This document shows positions 9,473-19,738 of a stretch of 64,000 nucleotides of DNA, piece by piece. Each line of letters begins with the position of its first letter. The first letter of the stretch is position 1. The stretch lies in contig JAFDZC010000006.1 of assembly GCA_018267095.1 (NCBI GenBank), positions 248,001 to 312,000 on the forward strand, written 5' to 3'. Origin of the DNA: Bacteroidota bacterium (GTDB taxonomy: Bacteria > Bacteroidota > Bacteroidia > Flavobacteriales > Flavobacteriaceae). The notes under the pieces are model-generated. The model worked only from the letters and a program-made list of their open reading frames with translations. It ran no database searches and was not told the DNA's origin. The translations under genes and the position numbers were made by a program.

Positions 9473-9502
9473 AAAAAACCGGATTGCAAGCTCCGGTTTT
9501 TC
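9473..9502 (+). terminator. Intrinsic terminator of fabH
   Basis: Stem AAAAACCGGA/TCCGGTTTTT with an 8-nt loop and a T-run, 6 nt after the stop codon. The following stretch to 9620 shows no gene or clear site. Confidence 0.85.
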
Positions 9503-9620
9503 AATTCTAACTAAAACTCAATTTATAAAACCCAATTATTAATTCTTTTCTGAATAATGAGCTCTATTTTGATCGATGTATCTCTATAGACTCATTTTTT
9601 TATTTTCTGTTACACGAAAG

Positions 9621-12600
9621 TTATCTTTTTATAGCAAAGTGTGATTTGAATTCTTTTTCTTCGCCTTCTTCATTATAAGTTATCGTAAACCAGTAGTCAT
9701 CGGCAGGAACAGAATTTCCGTTAATTGTTCCGTCCCAACCAGCACCGCCTGGTTTGATTTGGCTGATGAATTTACCATAACGGTCGTAGATATAAATCAC
9801 AGATTTAGCCTGATCTTTCAAAGTATTGATGTTCCAAGTATCATTATATCCGTCTCCATTTGGGGTAAAGAATTTCGGATAATTGACAATCAAAGCAAAG
9901 GTTTTGGTGATGCCACAACCGTTTTTATCTCGAACAGAAATGGTGTGTGATCCGGTCGATACATTCTGAAAAATCGGACTGTCTTGATACGGACCAAAAT
10001 CCAATTGATATTCGTAATCTCCGCCTACACCGGTGGCTTCAACAGTAATTACTTGATTGTCGTCAAAAGCATCGGTTTGTGTAAAGGCAACGATTGCTGG
10101 CTCTGAAGACAATACGGTTACCGGTGTTGGAACAGATGAACATCCGGTGAGATAATCTGTGGCAATTACGGTGTATTCGCCCGGTAAAACGGCTTGATAA
10201 GTGCTTCCGCTTCCAACTAAATCACCAGCTTCATTGTACCATTTGATTGAATAATTGTTGGCACTTAATCCGCTTGGAATTACATAAGGTCGGAGCAATA
10301 CGTTATTGGTAGAATCATAACACATGATACCCGCTACCGGTTTTGGTTCCGGTAGTTTATTCACACGAATGGTTAAGACTTTCACATCAAAACAATTCGG
10401 AGCCAAAGTATTTGATACACGCACATACATTGTTTGAAGTTCTGTTTGCGTTACTGCATGCAAATTGGCCACCGCATCGTTAAAAGTCGGGTGATAAGTC
10501 ACCACGAATTCTGCTCCGGTTTGGGTTCCTAAAATGGCAGTGTTTAATGTTGTTAGGTCAAACTCAGTGATGCCATCATTGTTGCCGTCTTCGTCACAAA
10601 CAGACAACAAATTATTCGGAACCGGAAATGCTACCGGCGGATTAACAATGTTTATGTCAAACATGCTTTGATCGTAACTATTCGGATCAAACGGAGTAAT
10701 TCCGTAGATGTATATGGTTTTAGAAGTTGTAACCGCTTGCCCCGGATTCAAATGGGTTCCGGTGCCTAATGGGCCAGTGTAGTATCCACCCACACTAAGA
10801 GCAGGTAAGATAAAACTACTACAAGAAGTAACACTTGGCAATTCATCAACATTATAAACGGTTATGTCAAAGCTTTTTTCGTCAGAACAATTAGGGTTTG
10901 TTCCGGTTTCGGCATAGACATATAAAGTTTGGCTTACTGTGAGTACATCCCCGGCATGTAATAATTGTCCGGTTTTGTTCGGACCAGTATAATAATCTCC
11001 AACACTGAGTGCAGGAAGTGTGTAGGCATTAGCAATTTGAACATCACTCACCGGAGCTACCACCGGTGTTTGATTGATGGTAACTGTAAAACTGTTCTCA
11101 TCAGTACAATTGATGCGTTCTCCGGATTCAGCATATACGTAGATGGTTTGCGAGGTAGTAATTACATCTCCGGCATGCATTAAGTTGGCTTCTCCATTGA
11201 CCAAAGGCCCTCCCGACAATTTGTAATATTTTCCGTGCGTGAGCGCAGGTAAAGTATAGCTGTCACAAGCCACTACATTAGCTGGTGCATCCGCTTGTAT
11301 AGAATAAACATTGATGTTAAAACTATTCTCGTTAGTACAGAACGGCGGAGTATTTGAAACCGCATAAATATAAATGGTTTGCGAGCTAGTAATCACAGTT
11401 CCACCTGGAAGCATGGTTCCGGTTCCGCCCGGCCCAGTATAATAGTTTCCAACAGCCAAATCAGTCAAAGTATATGAATCGCAAATATCAATGTCTGAAC
11501 GCGAATCAATAATTGGTTTTGGTTTGATGTTAATTTGGAACATGCTTTGGTTGCTACAATTAGGATCGGTTAATGAACGTTTGAAAATAAACACGGTTCT
11601 GGTATTAGTTACCACATCGCCAGCAAACATAGGAGTACCCGTTCCATTAGATCCAGTAAAATAAGCTCCGCTAGTTAATACAGGTAAAGTATAGCTGTCA
11701 CAAACAGTTACATTTGGCAATTGGTCAATAATTGGTTGTGCAATGGCAATATCAAAATGAAGGTTGTCTGTACAATTTGGTCCACTGCTCACAGGAGCAT
11801 ATATATAGACAGTTTGTGACAAGTTGATAGCTGTACCGGCTGCAATTTGCTGACCTCCGCCTTGAGGCGCCGTATAGTAATTACCAATGGGTAATGCAGG
11901 CAAAACATAAGGTTCACATTGAGCGACATTCGCCGGAGTATCAATTCCAATAATCACTTCGAATGAAGCATTGGCGGTACAATTCTCAGGTGTAGTAGCA
12001 AAAACATATACCGTTTGTGAGCTGGTCAATACTGTTCCGGCCGGAAGTTCTGTACCTTCACCATTAGCTTGTGTAAAATATTTTCCTTCGCTCAGTTGAG
12101 GCAAAGTATATGAGCTACATCCGAATACATTTGAAAATGTACCTAGGTTTATGGTAGATAAAATCGTAGCTGTAAAATTTTTATCAATAATACAAAACGG
12201 AGGTTCGGTAGATTGATAATAGTAATTAATAGTCTGTGTCGAGGTGATAACAGTTCCCGGTGCAATCTGAGTTCCTGTACCATGTGAACCTGTGTAGAAA
12301 CTTCCAACCGGAACCGGAGGTAAGGTATAGCTTCCGCAATAGCTGTCACTGTTTGGGGCTATAGCATCCGGATCTAAAATGGTTACTTTAAAACTACTGC
12401 TGTTCGAGCAGCTGTTTGGTCCACCCGGCTGATTGAAAATGTAGATGGTTCCGGTATCGGTGATTACATCACCTGCATGAAGCATACTTCCGCCGCCATT
12501 TGGAAGACTAAAATAGTTTCCGTTTGTAAGTACTGGCAAAGTATATCCCTCACAAACATAAACATTCATTAAGGTGTCAACGAGCGGTAAAGTGGTTACA

Positions 12601-14222
12601 TATAAGTTAAAACTAACCACACTATAACAGCTGTTGTCAAAAATATTTTCAACTCTGGCAAAAATTGGTGTGTTGTTGTTGGCGTACAAGAAGTTATTAG
12701 GAATTGGGTTGATGTCTGCATTGGCATTGGCTAGTGTGTTGAAATAACTAATCGAATAAATGCTTGAAGATTGGCTTCCTAATATAGCGCTGGTTTGCTG
12801 GCTCAAATCGAATCCGGCATTGTTGAATGCTGAAGCCGAACATTTAGTCATATTGCCCGGTTGGTTGGCTACCGGTGGAGCTGAAACCAATAATTTAAAA
12901 GTTCTGGTTGTATAACAGGTGTTGTTTGGATTTTTTACTCTTACATAAACCGTGGTTCCCGGAGCAGCAGTGTAGTTATTTGTCAGCGCATTGATTCCTG
13001 CATCTGCATCAGCCTGTGAAACGTGATAAGTAACTTGAGTCAGTGCATTCAATCCAGCTTTTACTATAGGCGTATTTCTTGACAAATCGTAAGTGTAGGT
13101 GGCGGCACCCATATCGCAACGATACAAATCGGTTGGCGTCCCAGCAGCTATTTCAGGTAAATACTCAACATTGATGTAATCAGTAACCGGTTGACAACCA
13201 TTGGTGTTTTTTTGATAGGTAATACCGTAGTTTCCTGCTTGGTTCACAACTAAATTTGGACCGTTCTCACCGGCAATCGGTTGTCCGTTTCTGGTCCAGC
13301 TAAAGTTGTATAATGTTGGGTCAAGATTTGAAGTTAATGTGTGTGTTGAACCATAACAAACGGCTGTATTGTTGGCAGAAGTTAAGTCAAGGCCCAATAC
13401 ATCTTGCCCAATGTTAAAGGTATCAGACGAAATAAAAATCGCTGAATCAGAACTTTCATCCGCGCGATCAGCAATAACTAATTTAATATGATAAGTGGTA
13501 TTTGGAACCAAAACAGCCGAAGCATTCATCAATTTGGTTTGACCATTAAAATTAGTTGCAGAAGTAGCAGCTGATGAACCACCATTATAACTCCCGAAAT
13601 ATTGTGCATTAGCCGATGGGCATGAAGAATTGTACAAGAAGTCGCGAATCGTTACTACCGAAATGGGCAAATTTGTGCTCGGAACTACCGCCAAATTGGT
13701 GGTTACTCCAGTACTAGTGTTGGTCAACAAGAAGGCAAAAGCATCCGAGAATTGACACTGAAAGTTTCCGTATTCTTCTGAGGCAAATAAAAATTCAAAG
13801 CTGAAAGTTGGCGAAATAGGCGTAAAGTCAAATTCCAAAACGGTCGCATTGACAGAGTTCATCGAAATGCCCGATTGAGCCAAAGTAGCTTCAAGGCTTG
13901 CATCACCCGGCCAGTTGGCACTGCCGTCATTGAGCATGCTTGTGTTCGGGCCTACGGCATTCATAACATTTCCCGTACTTAGAATAACACCTGAGTGCAT
14001 CGGGAAATTTGGATTGCTGTTCTGGAAAAAACCAATACCATTCGCGGTTCCAAAATTAGAACCTGTTGACCACGTTATGTTGTTGGCAGAAACGCAAGGC
14101 GAATTAATTAAAACGTTATTTACCAGTTGTGGTACAGAGTACGAACTGGTGTTCACAGAGATGGCTTGTGAGTAGCCAAAGGCCGAGATGGCCAGGACCA
14201 AATTGAGTAATAATCGTTTCAT
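9621..14222 (-). CDS. Giant secreted protein: choice-of-anchor L domain, nine ~70-residue repeats, T9SS type B sorting domain
   Basis: 1533 residues with signal peptide MKRLLLNLVLAISAFGYSQ. Residues about 28-270 match the choice-of-anchor L domain (GIGFFQN, SGVILSTGN, FEFLFASEEY, HIKLVIADRADESSDSA). Ig-like or PKD-like segments follow to about 545. Residues about 551-1197 are nine repeats with core C-x-S-Y-T-L-P, then G-x-Y-Y-T-G, then SQT(I/V)YIYA and C(S/T). After a further Ig-like region, residues 1449-1533 are the gliding-associated type B sorting domain (FFTPNGDGYNDTWNI, IYDRYGKFI, GWDGTING, ADDYWFTI). It is predicted to be exported by the type IX system. A role in adhesion is likely; its partner is unknown. 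Confidence 0.9.
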   Translation of the reverse strand: MKRLLLNLVLAISAFGYSQAISVNTSSYSVPQLVNNVLINSPCVSANNITWSTGSNFGTANGIGFFQNSNPNFPMHSGVILSTGNVMNAVGPNTSMLNDGSANWPGDASLEATLAQSGISMNSVNATVLEFDFTPISPTFSFEFLFASEEYGNFQCQFSDAFAFLLTNTSTGVTTNLAVVPSTNLPISVVTIRDFLYNSSCPSANAQYFGSYNGGSSAATSATNFNGQTKLMNASAVLVPNTTYHIKLVIADRADESSDSAIFISSDTFNIGQDVLGLDLTSANNTAVCYGSTHTLTSNLDPTLYNFSWTRNGQPIAGENGPNLVVNQAGNYGITYQKNTNGCQPVTDYINVEYLPEIAAGTPTDLYRCDMGAATYTYDLSRNTPIVKAGLNALTQVTYHVSQADADAGINALTNNYTAAPGTTVYVRVKNPNNTCYTTRTFKLLVSAPPVANQPGNMTKCSASAFNNAGFDLSQQTSAILGSQSSSIYSISYFNTLANANADINPIPNNFLYANNNTPIFARVENIFDNSCYSVVSFNLYVTTLPLVDTLMNVYVCEGYTLPVLTNGNYFSLPNGGGSMLHAGDVITDTGTIYIFNQPGGPNSCSNSSSFKVTILDPDAIAPNSDSYCGSYTLPPVPVGSFYTGSHGTGTQIAPGTVITSTQTINYYYQSTEPPFCIIDKNFTATILSTINLGTFSNVFGCSSYTLPQLSEGKYFTQANGEGTELPAGTVLTSSQTVYVFATTPENCTANASFEVIIGIDTPANVAQCEPYVLPALPIGNYYTAPQGGGQQIAAGTAINLSQTVYIYAPVSSGPNCTDNLHFDIAIAQPIIDQLPNVTVCDSYTLPVLTSGAYFTGSNGTGTPMFAGDVVTNTRTVFIFKRSLTDPNCSNQSMFQINIKPKPIIDSRSDIDICDSYTLTDLAVGNYYTGPGGTGTMLPGGTVITSSQTIYIYAVSNTPPFCTNENSFNINVYSIQADAPANVVACDSYTLPALTHGKYYKLSGGPLVNGEANLMHAGDVITTSQTIYVYAESGERINCTDENSFTVTINQTPVVAPVSDVQIANAYTLPALSVGDYYTGPNKTGQLLHAGDVLTVSQTLYVYAETGTNPNCSDEKSFDITVYNVDELPSVTSCSSFILPALSVGGYYTGPLGTGTHLNPGQAVTTSKTIYIYGITPFDPNSYDQSMFDINIVNPPVAFPVPNNLLSVCDEDGNNDGITEFDLTTLNTAILGTQTGAEFVVTYHPTFNDAVANLHAVTQTELQTMYVRVSNTLAPNCFDVKVLTIRVNKLPEPKPVAGIMCYDSTNNVLLRPYVIPSGLSANNYSIKWYNEAGDLVGSGSTYQAVLPGEYTVIATDYLTGCSSVPTPVTVLSSEPAIVAFTQTDAFDDNQVITVEATGVGGDYEYQLDFGPYQDSPIFQNVSTGSHTISVRDKNGCGITKTFALIVNYPKFFTPNGDGYNDTWNINTLKDQAKSVIYIYDRYGKFISQIKPGGAGWDGTINGNSVPADDYWFTITYNEEGEEKEFKSHFAIKR
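10632..12572 (-). repeat. Nine in-frame repeats of about 210 bp in the choice-of-anchor L protein
   Basis: Nine units of about 70 codons, each opening with C-x-S-Y-T-L-P or a variant and closing with a second Cys before a short hydrophobic strand. Unit 8 lacks the first Cys (replaced in QIANAYTLP) and unit 9 lacks the second (PNSYDQS). The cysteines may form one disulphide per unit. Confidence 0.85.
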
Positions 14223-14447
14223 AGTAAATTTGGGGTTTAACTATAAATATGTTTTGACGGTTCAAAGATTATAATATATATCGATTAAATACAAAAAAAA
14301 TCGATGAAATGCACTTTTTTTGATTTTTAAAAGATAAAATTCCTACAAAATTTATCTCTTCAAACTCGAAATGAATAAAAAAAATTTCCTATAGAAGTTG
14401 CTCAAATTGATTTTTTTAGAGGTATTTTCATTCCCAGACTTAATCAG

Positions 14448-14455
14448 TATCTTTG
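14448..14455 (+). promoter_or_regulatory. -7 box TATCTTTG for argS (decides the start)
   Basis: An exact TAnnTTTG match. The upstream in-frame TTG at 14453 lies inside this box, so transcription must start after it and the ATG at 14474 is the real initiator. The 225 bp between the start of the giant gene and this box are AT-rich with no gene. Confidence 0.6.
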
Positions 14456-14473
14456 GCGGCAAAATTGAATCAG

Positions 14474-16252
14474 ATGTCATTATCAGTAACGCTTACCGAA
14501 CAAATTCAAAAGGCTTTGGCCGAAATTTTTCAAGTTTCAATAGAAAAAGTTGAATTTCAAGCCACCAGAAAAGAATTTCCCGGCGATATTACCGTTGTTT
14601 TGTTCCCATTTTTAAAAATGATCAAGAGCAATCCTGCCGAAATCGGTAAAAGTATTGGTGATTATTTGCTCGCTCATTCAGCTCGAGTAAGCAGTTACAA
14701 TGTGGTTTCTGGTTTTTTGAACCTCGTTATTTCTGATGATTATTACGTTTCCAATTTCGCACAGATAAAAGATAATCCAACCTACGGATTTGTTTTGCCT
14801 CAGCCGGATGCCTCTGCGGTTATGGTCGAGTATTCTTCGCCCAATACCAATAAACCCTTACATTTAGGCCATGTGCGCAATAATTTGTTGGGTTATTCAG
14901 TAGCTGAAATTCTCAAAGCTTCGGGCAAAAAAGTTTATAAAGTGCAAATCATCAACGATCGCGGAATTCATATTTGCAAATCGATGTTGGCTTGGCAAAA
15001 ATTCGGAAACGGTGAAACACCGCAATCATCTGGTTTGAAAGGCGATAAATTGGTCGGAAAATATTACGTTGCTTTTGATCAGGCTTATCGCGAACAAATC
15101 AAAGATTTAATGACGCAAGGCAAAACCGAAGAAGAAGCCAAAAAGCAAGCGCCTATTATTATAGAAGCGCAGCAAATGCTCTTGGATTGGGAAGCCGGAA
15201 AGCCTGAAGTAGTTGAGTTATGGAAAACCATGAATCAATGGGTGTATGACGGATTTGACGCTACTTACAAAAGAATGGGCGTTGACTTTGATCGATATTA
15301 CTACGAAAGCAATACCTATTTACTCGGAAAAGAAGTGGTTCAAATCGGTTTAGAGAAAGGTATTTTTGAAAAAGACCCCGACGGTTCGGTTTGGATTGAT
15401 TTGACTGCTGACGGACTTGATCGTAAAATTGTTTTGCGTTCAGACGGAACCGCGGTTTATATGACGCAAGACATCGGCACGGCGATTCAACGTGTCAAAG
15501 ATTTTCCGGATGTGGGCGGAATGGTCTATACGGTCGGGAACGAACAAGACTATCACTTTAAAGTATTGTTCTTGATTCTTCAAAAACTAGGATTTAGTTG
15601 GTCAGAGAGTTTGTTTCACCTTTCGTATGGAATGGTTGATTTGCCATCCGGAAAAATGAAATCCCGCGAAGGAACCGTTGTAGATGCGGATGATCTTATG
15701 GATGATATGGCGCAAACTGCTGCAGAACTATCCTCTGAATTAGGAAAGCTTGAAGGTTATTCTGATGATGAGAAAAACAAATTATACAATATCATCGGTT
15801 TGGGCGCGCTCAAATATTATATTTTAAAAGTAGATCCGAAAAAACGCATTTTGTTCAATCCCGAAGAGTCCGTTGATTTTGCCGGAAATACAGGTCCGTT
15901 TATTCAATATACTTATGCGCGTATTCAATCGATTTTGCGCAAAGCCGATTTTGATTGGTCCGCAACGATTTCTTCGGTTGATTTGCATGAAAAAGAAAAG
16001 GAACTCATCAAGCAATTGCAGCAGTTTCCTGAGGTAATTCAATCGGCGGCACAAAACCACAGTCCGGCGCTCGTGGCTAATTATATGTACGAATTAGTCA
16101 AAGAATACAATTCGTTCTATCAATCGGTATCAATATTGGGCGAACCAGACAATGATCGCAAAGTGTTTCGCGTGCAATTATCAGCTTTAGTAGCACAAGT
16201 TGTTAAAAGCGGTTTCGGGTTGCTCGGCATTGAAGTGCCTGAGCGCATGTAA
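14474..16252 (+). CDS. argS: Arginyl-tRNA synthetase
   Basis: 592 residues, the family's normal length. It charges tRNA-Arg with arginine in the cytoplasm. The N-terminal Add1-like region is followed by the class I signature in KPLHLGHVRNN (HLGH for HIGH). The second signature is the relaxed KMKSREG form, which is usual for ArgRS lacking a canonical KMSK. The C-terminal DALR anticodon-binding domain begins near FIQYTYARIQSILRKA and ends with LLGIEVPERM. It has its own promoter and stops 3 bp before the convergent TonB-receptor gene, with no visible terminator between them. Confidence 0.97.
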   Translation: MSLSVTLTEQIQKALAEIFQVSIEKVEFQATRKEFPGDITVVLFPFLKMIKSNPAEIGKSIGDYLLAHSARVSSYNVVSGFLNLVISDDYYVSNFAQIKDNPTYGFVLPQPDASAVMVEYSSPNTNKPLHLGHVRNNLLGYSVAEILKASGKKVYKVQIINDRGIHICKSMLAWQKFGNGETPQSSGLKGDKLVGKYYVAFDQAYREQIKDLMTQGKTEEEAKKQAPIIIEAQQMLLDWEAGKPEVVELWKTMNQWVYDGFDATYKRMGVDFDRYYYESNTYLLGKEVVQIGLEKGIFEKDPDGSVWIDLTADGLDRKIVLRSDGTAVYMTQDIGTAIQRVKDFPDVGGMVYTVGNEQDYHFKVLFLILQKLGFSWSESLFHLSYGMVDLPSGKMKSREGTVVDADDLMDDMAQTAAELSSELGKLEGYSDDEKNKLYNIIGLGALKYYILKVDPKKRILFNPEESVDFAGNTGPFIQYTYARIQSILRKADFDWSATISSVDLHEKEKELIKQLQQFPEVIQSAAQNHSPALVANYMYELVKEYNSFYQSVSILGEPDNDRKVFRVQLSALVAQVVKSGFGLLGIEVPERM

Positions 16253-16255
16253 TTT

Positions 16256-18796
16256 CTAAAAACTTACTTTGATATGCATGTTTGGCGTTCTTGAAAGCGC
16301 ATAAACATCAACGTTTTCTATTCCTGTTCCCGCTGCATTGATTCGGTAGTAACGATGAATGAGATTCTGTTTGTTTAAAATATTAAGCACAGAAATGCCG
16401 ACTTCAATCGAGGCGACTTTAGTAAATTTCCATGTTTTTGAGGCAGATGCGTTGAGCTGAAAATAATCGGTCAAGCGCTCATTGTTGGGTTTTTGATAAT
16501 CAATCTGCGGATGGGCCGGATCGGTTGTATTGATGATATTGCTGGTCGGTGTTGTATATGGTTTTCCCGAGTGCCATCGGCTGCCAAGCGCTATTTTCAA
16601 AGATTTCCAATCGTAAATAATCGCATTGGCTAGACTATAAACCAATTCGTAGTTATTCGGAAACCCTTTTTCATAAAGTGTCGGAAACAAGTATTGATTT
16701 TGATTAAAGCTATAACTCAGCCAAGTATACCAACGATTGAAATTTCTTTGAACAAAAATCTCGGTGCCCAAAATTTCATATTGGCCTATGGCTTTGGAAA
16801 ACTCAAATTGGTTTTGAAAACCTTCTTCGCGCGAGGTAATTCCATCGACTTTTTTATAGAAATTATCTAATGTCAACAGCCATTTTTTGTTTTTAAAACT
16901 AAGGCCTATGCCAATTTGTTTGCTTTTTTGAATTGGAGTTGTGTTGCCATCGGCCATTACCCAACGTCTTTTTTCGAGCCCAAGAAAATCGCGCTGCTGA
17001 TCAATGATTTGCTCTAAGCTTTGGCTTTTAAATTCACCGCTCAGATTTAAAGAAATATTATCGGTAAGCGATTGTTGCCAGAAAAACCTTGGTTCGATGA
17101 TTGTTTTTTTGAGTTTGCCGAAGTAATTAACTCGTGTACCGAAAGTTAGTCTTGTTTTGTTGTTTTGCGGTTTGAATTCAAGTTCGGCAATCGCGGCCTG
17201 GTTTAACGATACATTTTTAATGTTGCGGCTAAAAGCTGGATCGTTGATGTTATCTGCGTTGGTTACTCCAATTTCGTCAATTGTGTATCCGTTGTTGAGT
17301 GTCCAATTGGGTAAAAATCGATACGAACTTTTCAATTGGGCTCCAAAGTTCATCACTGAATTGCTTTGTTGCGTGATTTGGTTATTGGTCACCGATTCAT
17401 TAAAAGCATTGAGTTTATAATAGGAAGTGCTTGCATTGAATTCGGTATGGAATCTTTCTGTCCATTGGGCTTTCCATCGCATTGAAGTGCCCAAATTTTC
17501 TTGTCCCCAACGACTGTATTTTTCGGCAGTAGGCAAATATTGATCAATACCCAAAGTATTGCGGATGGTAATTGCATCGATAGATAATTCATGACCTGTC
17601 CCAATTTTTTGCAAATAATGAAAAGTCATGTCATAAAAGTAAAATCTTTTGGTACTGATTATACTGCTGGGCGTATTGGCGTTGAGGTCGGTAACAACGG
17701 TATTTTGAAAAACCCGATCATTGTATTGCTGGAAAGTTGGGGAATTAAAAAAATCGGTAAATGAACGACGACCTGAAACTTCAATATAAGCCTTTGGCGA
17801 GAGTTTAACACGTGCGTTGCCTTCAGAGCTAATCATATTGGCCGATAAATTGGCTCCGGTTTGATCGATTTTTTCATGATGCGTTGAAATGTTCGAAACA
17901 CTTGAAACGCTTTCGCCGAAAAATGCTGAAGTTCCATTTTTGATAAAGGTAATTTCATGAGCCAACGACGGATTGAAAACCGATATCAACCCAAAAAAGT
18001 GTCCCGTTTGAAACATTCTGATACCGTTCCACAAAAATAAATTCTGATCATGAGAACCACCGCGAACACTCATGTTTGAAATGGTTTCATCAATGCTGTT
18101 CACGCCCGGCAATTGTTGGAGTGTTTGCAAAACATCAGGTTCGATTAGCCCGGGAAGCAGCCCGAATTTTTTGGGTTTAATCAGCAGCGAACCGTCTTTT
18201 TTTTGCGTGATGCCCGAAGTCATGAAGCGTTCGGCGATGACTTCGGTAAGTTCATTAAAATGAGGCTTGAGCAAAATTTTCGGGCAACCCGCAACATACA
18301 ATTGTTGCGGATCAATGGTTTTTGATTCAAAACTCTGATGAATAAAATGAATCGGGTTTGGTGAAATGACTGGTAATTCAAAATGGCCGTCGGCTTCGGT
18401 GGTAACTTGTATACCTATTTTTTCGATTTGAACAATGGCATTTTCAATAGGTTCCGCAGTTTGTTCATCAATCAAATATCCACAAAGCGGTTTGTCATAT
18501 TTTGGGTCGTTGTATACTGTAAAATATTTATCGCCCACCACCTTGAATCGAAGATGTGTTTTTTGATTGAGATATTTTATTTTTTTTGAAAGTTCCCAAT
18601 TTTCATCGGGCGGATTGAGTTTAAAAATGGCGACTTCATCTTCTATGTAATTGAAGATAACACCATGTTTTTGCCCGATTTCAAGCAATAGTATTTTGAG
18701 CGAAACTTCACCTCTGCTATTTTGGGCCCAAGCAGAAATGAAGTTCAGTAAGATGAAGATAAAGAGGTAAAAACGTTTACTTCCCGTCATCGGCAA
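16256..18796 (-). CDS. TonB-dependent receptor with STN and carboxypeptidase-like N-terminal domains (FecA-type transducer)
   Basis: 846 residues; ATG at 18796 or, equally well, at 18790. After the signal peptide (LFIFILLNFISAWAQ), residues about 28-92 resemble a secretin/TonB short N-terminal (STN) domain. A CarboxypepD_reg-like domain follows (PLCGYLIDEQTAEPIENAIVQIE). The plug follows (LQTLQQLPGVNSIDETISNMSVRGGS, DQNLFLWNGIRM) and then a beta-barrel ending ...MHIKVSF. In Fec-type systems the N-terminal domain contacts the anti-sigma protein when substrate binds. The start overlaps the end of fecR by about 20 bp, so the two are translationally coupled. The substrate cannot be told from sequence. 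Confidence 0.92.
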   Translation of the reverse strand: MPMTGSKRFYLFIFILLNFISAWAQNSRGEVSLKILLLEIGQKHGVIFNYIEDEVAIFKLNPPDENWELSKKIKYLNQKTHLRFKVVGDKYFTVYNDPKYDKPLCGYLIDEQTAEPIENAIVQIEKIGIQVTTEADGHFELPVISPNPIHFIHQSFESKTIDPQQLYVAGCPKILLKPHFNELTEVIAERFMTSGITQKKDGSLLIKPKKFGLLPGLIEPDVLQTLQQLPGVNSIDETISNMSVRGGSHDQNLFLWNGIRMFQTGHFFGLISVFNPSLAHEITFIKNGTSAFFGESVSSVSNISTHHEKIDQTGANLSANMISSEGNARVKLSPKAYIEVSGRRSFTDFFNSPTFQQYNDRVFQNTVVTDLNANTPSSIISTKRFYFYDMTFHYLQKIGTGHELSIDAITIRNTLGIDQYLPTAEKYSRWGQENLGTSMRWKAQWTERFHTEFNASTSYYKLNAFNESVTNNQITQQSNSVMNFGAQLKSSYRFLPNWTLNNGYTIDEIGVTNADNINDPAFSRNIKNVSLNQAAIAELEFKPQNNKTRLTFGTRVNYFGKLKKTIIEPRFFWQQSLTDNISLNLSGEFKSQSLEQIIDQQRDFLGLEKRRWVMADGNTTPIQKSKQIGIGLSFKNKKWLLTLDNFYKKVDGITSREEGFQNQFEFSKAIGQYEILGTEIFVQRNFNRWYTWLSYSFNQNQYLFPTLYEKGFPNNYELVYSLANAIIYDWKSLKIALGSRWHSGKPYTTPTSNIINTTDPAHPQIDYQKPNNERLTDYFQLNASASKTWKFTKVASIEVGISVLNILNKQNLIHRYYRINAAGTGIENVDVYALSRTPNMHIKVSF

Positions 18797-19688
18797 CTTG
18801 CAGAATAATTTTTTGACTGTTCACTTTTTGAATTTTCAAGTGATAAGTTGAGGAAATTATAGCAAGTGCCTGATCTAAATTTCGTTGCGGAATACTACCG
18901 GTAAACAATTGTCCGTTGCCAGAACTTTGACATTCAATTTGTACATTGAAATGACGCTGCATTTCATCAACAATATTGGTCAAATGTTCTTGAACAAATG
19001 AGAATTCACCTGTCATCCAACTCGGATGTGTGTTCAGATGATTGGGAATATTTAACTTCATTCCCTTCTCGAATGAGACAGCTTTGCCTCTGGTAATAAT
19101 TACCTCTTGATTTTGATAATTCACTTTCACACGACCTTCGTAACATACTACATCAAAACGGTCTTTACGCGCTTTGACATCGAACTGTGTACCCAAAACA
19201 GTTACGGTTCCGAGGCTCGTGTTGACCTCAAATTTTTTCCCTTTTGCAACTTTAAAATAAGCTTCACCTTTTAAATCTAATGAACGGTCTTTGTTCCAAC
19301 TCCATTTATTATAATTTACTGATGAACCCGAATTGAGCACAACCTGAGAAGCATCAGGCAATGCAAATGATTTTAGTTGACCATTTTCTGAAACCTCAGA
19401 TATGGCAACATTGGTTTTATAAAACAAGGTAATTCCTAAAAAGATGGCAACGGTAGCCGCAACTTTAAACCACGTTTTTTGATATAACGAGATTACTTTG
19501 ACCGCTTTAGGAGCCGCGGTAACTTTGCGATACATTGAGTCAACATCAAAACTTGGTGCTTCGAGTTGAGCGCTGTATTGGGCGATTTTGGCGTACGTAG
19601 TATACTCAGGACGCGCTTCAAAAGCTCGGACTTCTTCCGGGCTCATATCGCCTGCCAACCATTTGGCCAATTCATAATTCTCTTCCAT
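18777..19688 (-). CDS. FecR-family anti-sigma factor
   Basis: 303 residues. A short cytoplasmic N-terminus (MEENYELAKWLAGDMSPEE), one membrane segment at about 74-90, then the periplasmic FecR domain (SFALPDASQVVLNSGSSVNYN, GEAYFKVAKGKKFEV, VTVLGTQFDVKA) and a C-terminal DUF4974-type segment (FSFVQEHLTNIVDEMQRHFNVQIE, GSIPQRNLDQALAIIS). It should hold the ECF sigma encoded just upstream inactive until the TonB receptor signals. The 47-bp gap to the sigma gene carries its own ECF-like promoter, so fecR and the receptor can be induced separately from sigma. Confidence 0.93.
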   Translation of the reverse strand: MEENYELAKWLAGDMSPEEVRAFEARPEYTTYAKIAQYSAQLEAPSFDVDSMYRKVTAAPKAVKVISLYQKTWFKVAATVAIFLGITLFYKTNVAISEVSENGQLKSFALPDASQVVLNSGSSVNYNKWSWNKDRSLDLKGEAYFKVAKGKKFEVNTSLGTVTVLGTQFDVKARKDRFDVVCYEGRVKVNYQNQEVIITRGKAVSFEKGMKLNIPNHLNTHPSWMTGEFSFVQEHLTNIVDEMQRHFNVQIECQSSGNGQLFTGSIPQRNLDQALAIISSTYHLKIQKVNSQKIILQVADDGK

Positions 19689-19712
19689 AATGTTAGGGCA
19701 TTAGTATGACTG

Positions 19713-19738
19713 AAACAAGTACTGTTTAAAAAACCCTA
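19713..19738 (-). promoter_or_regulatory. Putative ECF-sigma promoter upstream of fecR (copy B)
   Basis: On the minus strand it reads TAGGGTTTTTTAAACAG (17 nt), then TACT, then TGTTT, 25 nt before the fecR ATG. TAGGG and TGTTT are separated exactly as in two other copies in the window. The TAG of this box is the stop codon of the sigma gene, so the promoter is embedded at the end of its likely regulator. Confidence 0.65.

Noticed and set aside
14453-14473. TTG start seven codons upstream of the argS ATG
   Set aside because: It lies within the -7 box TATCTTTG, so it cannot be in the transcript from that promoter.
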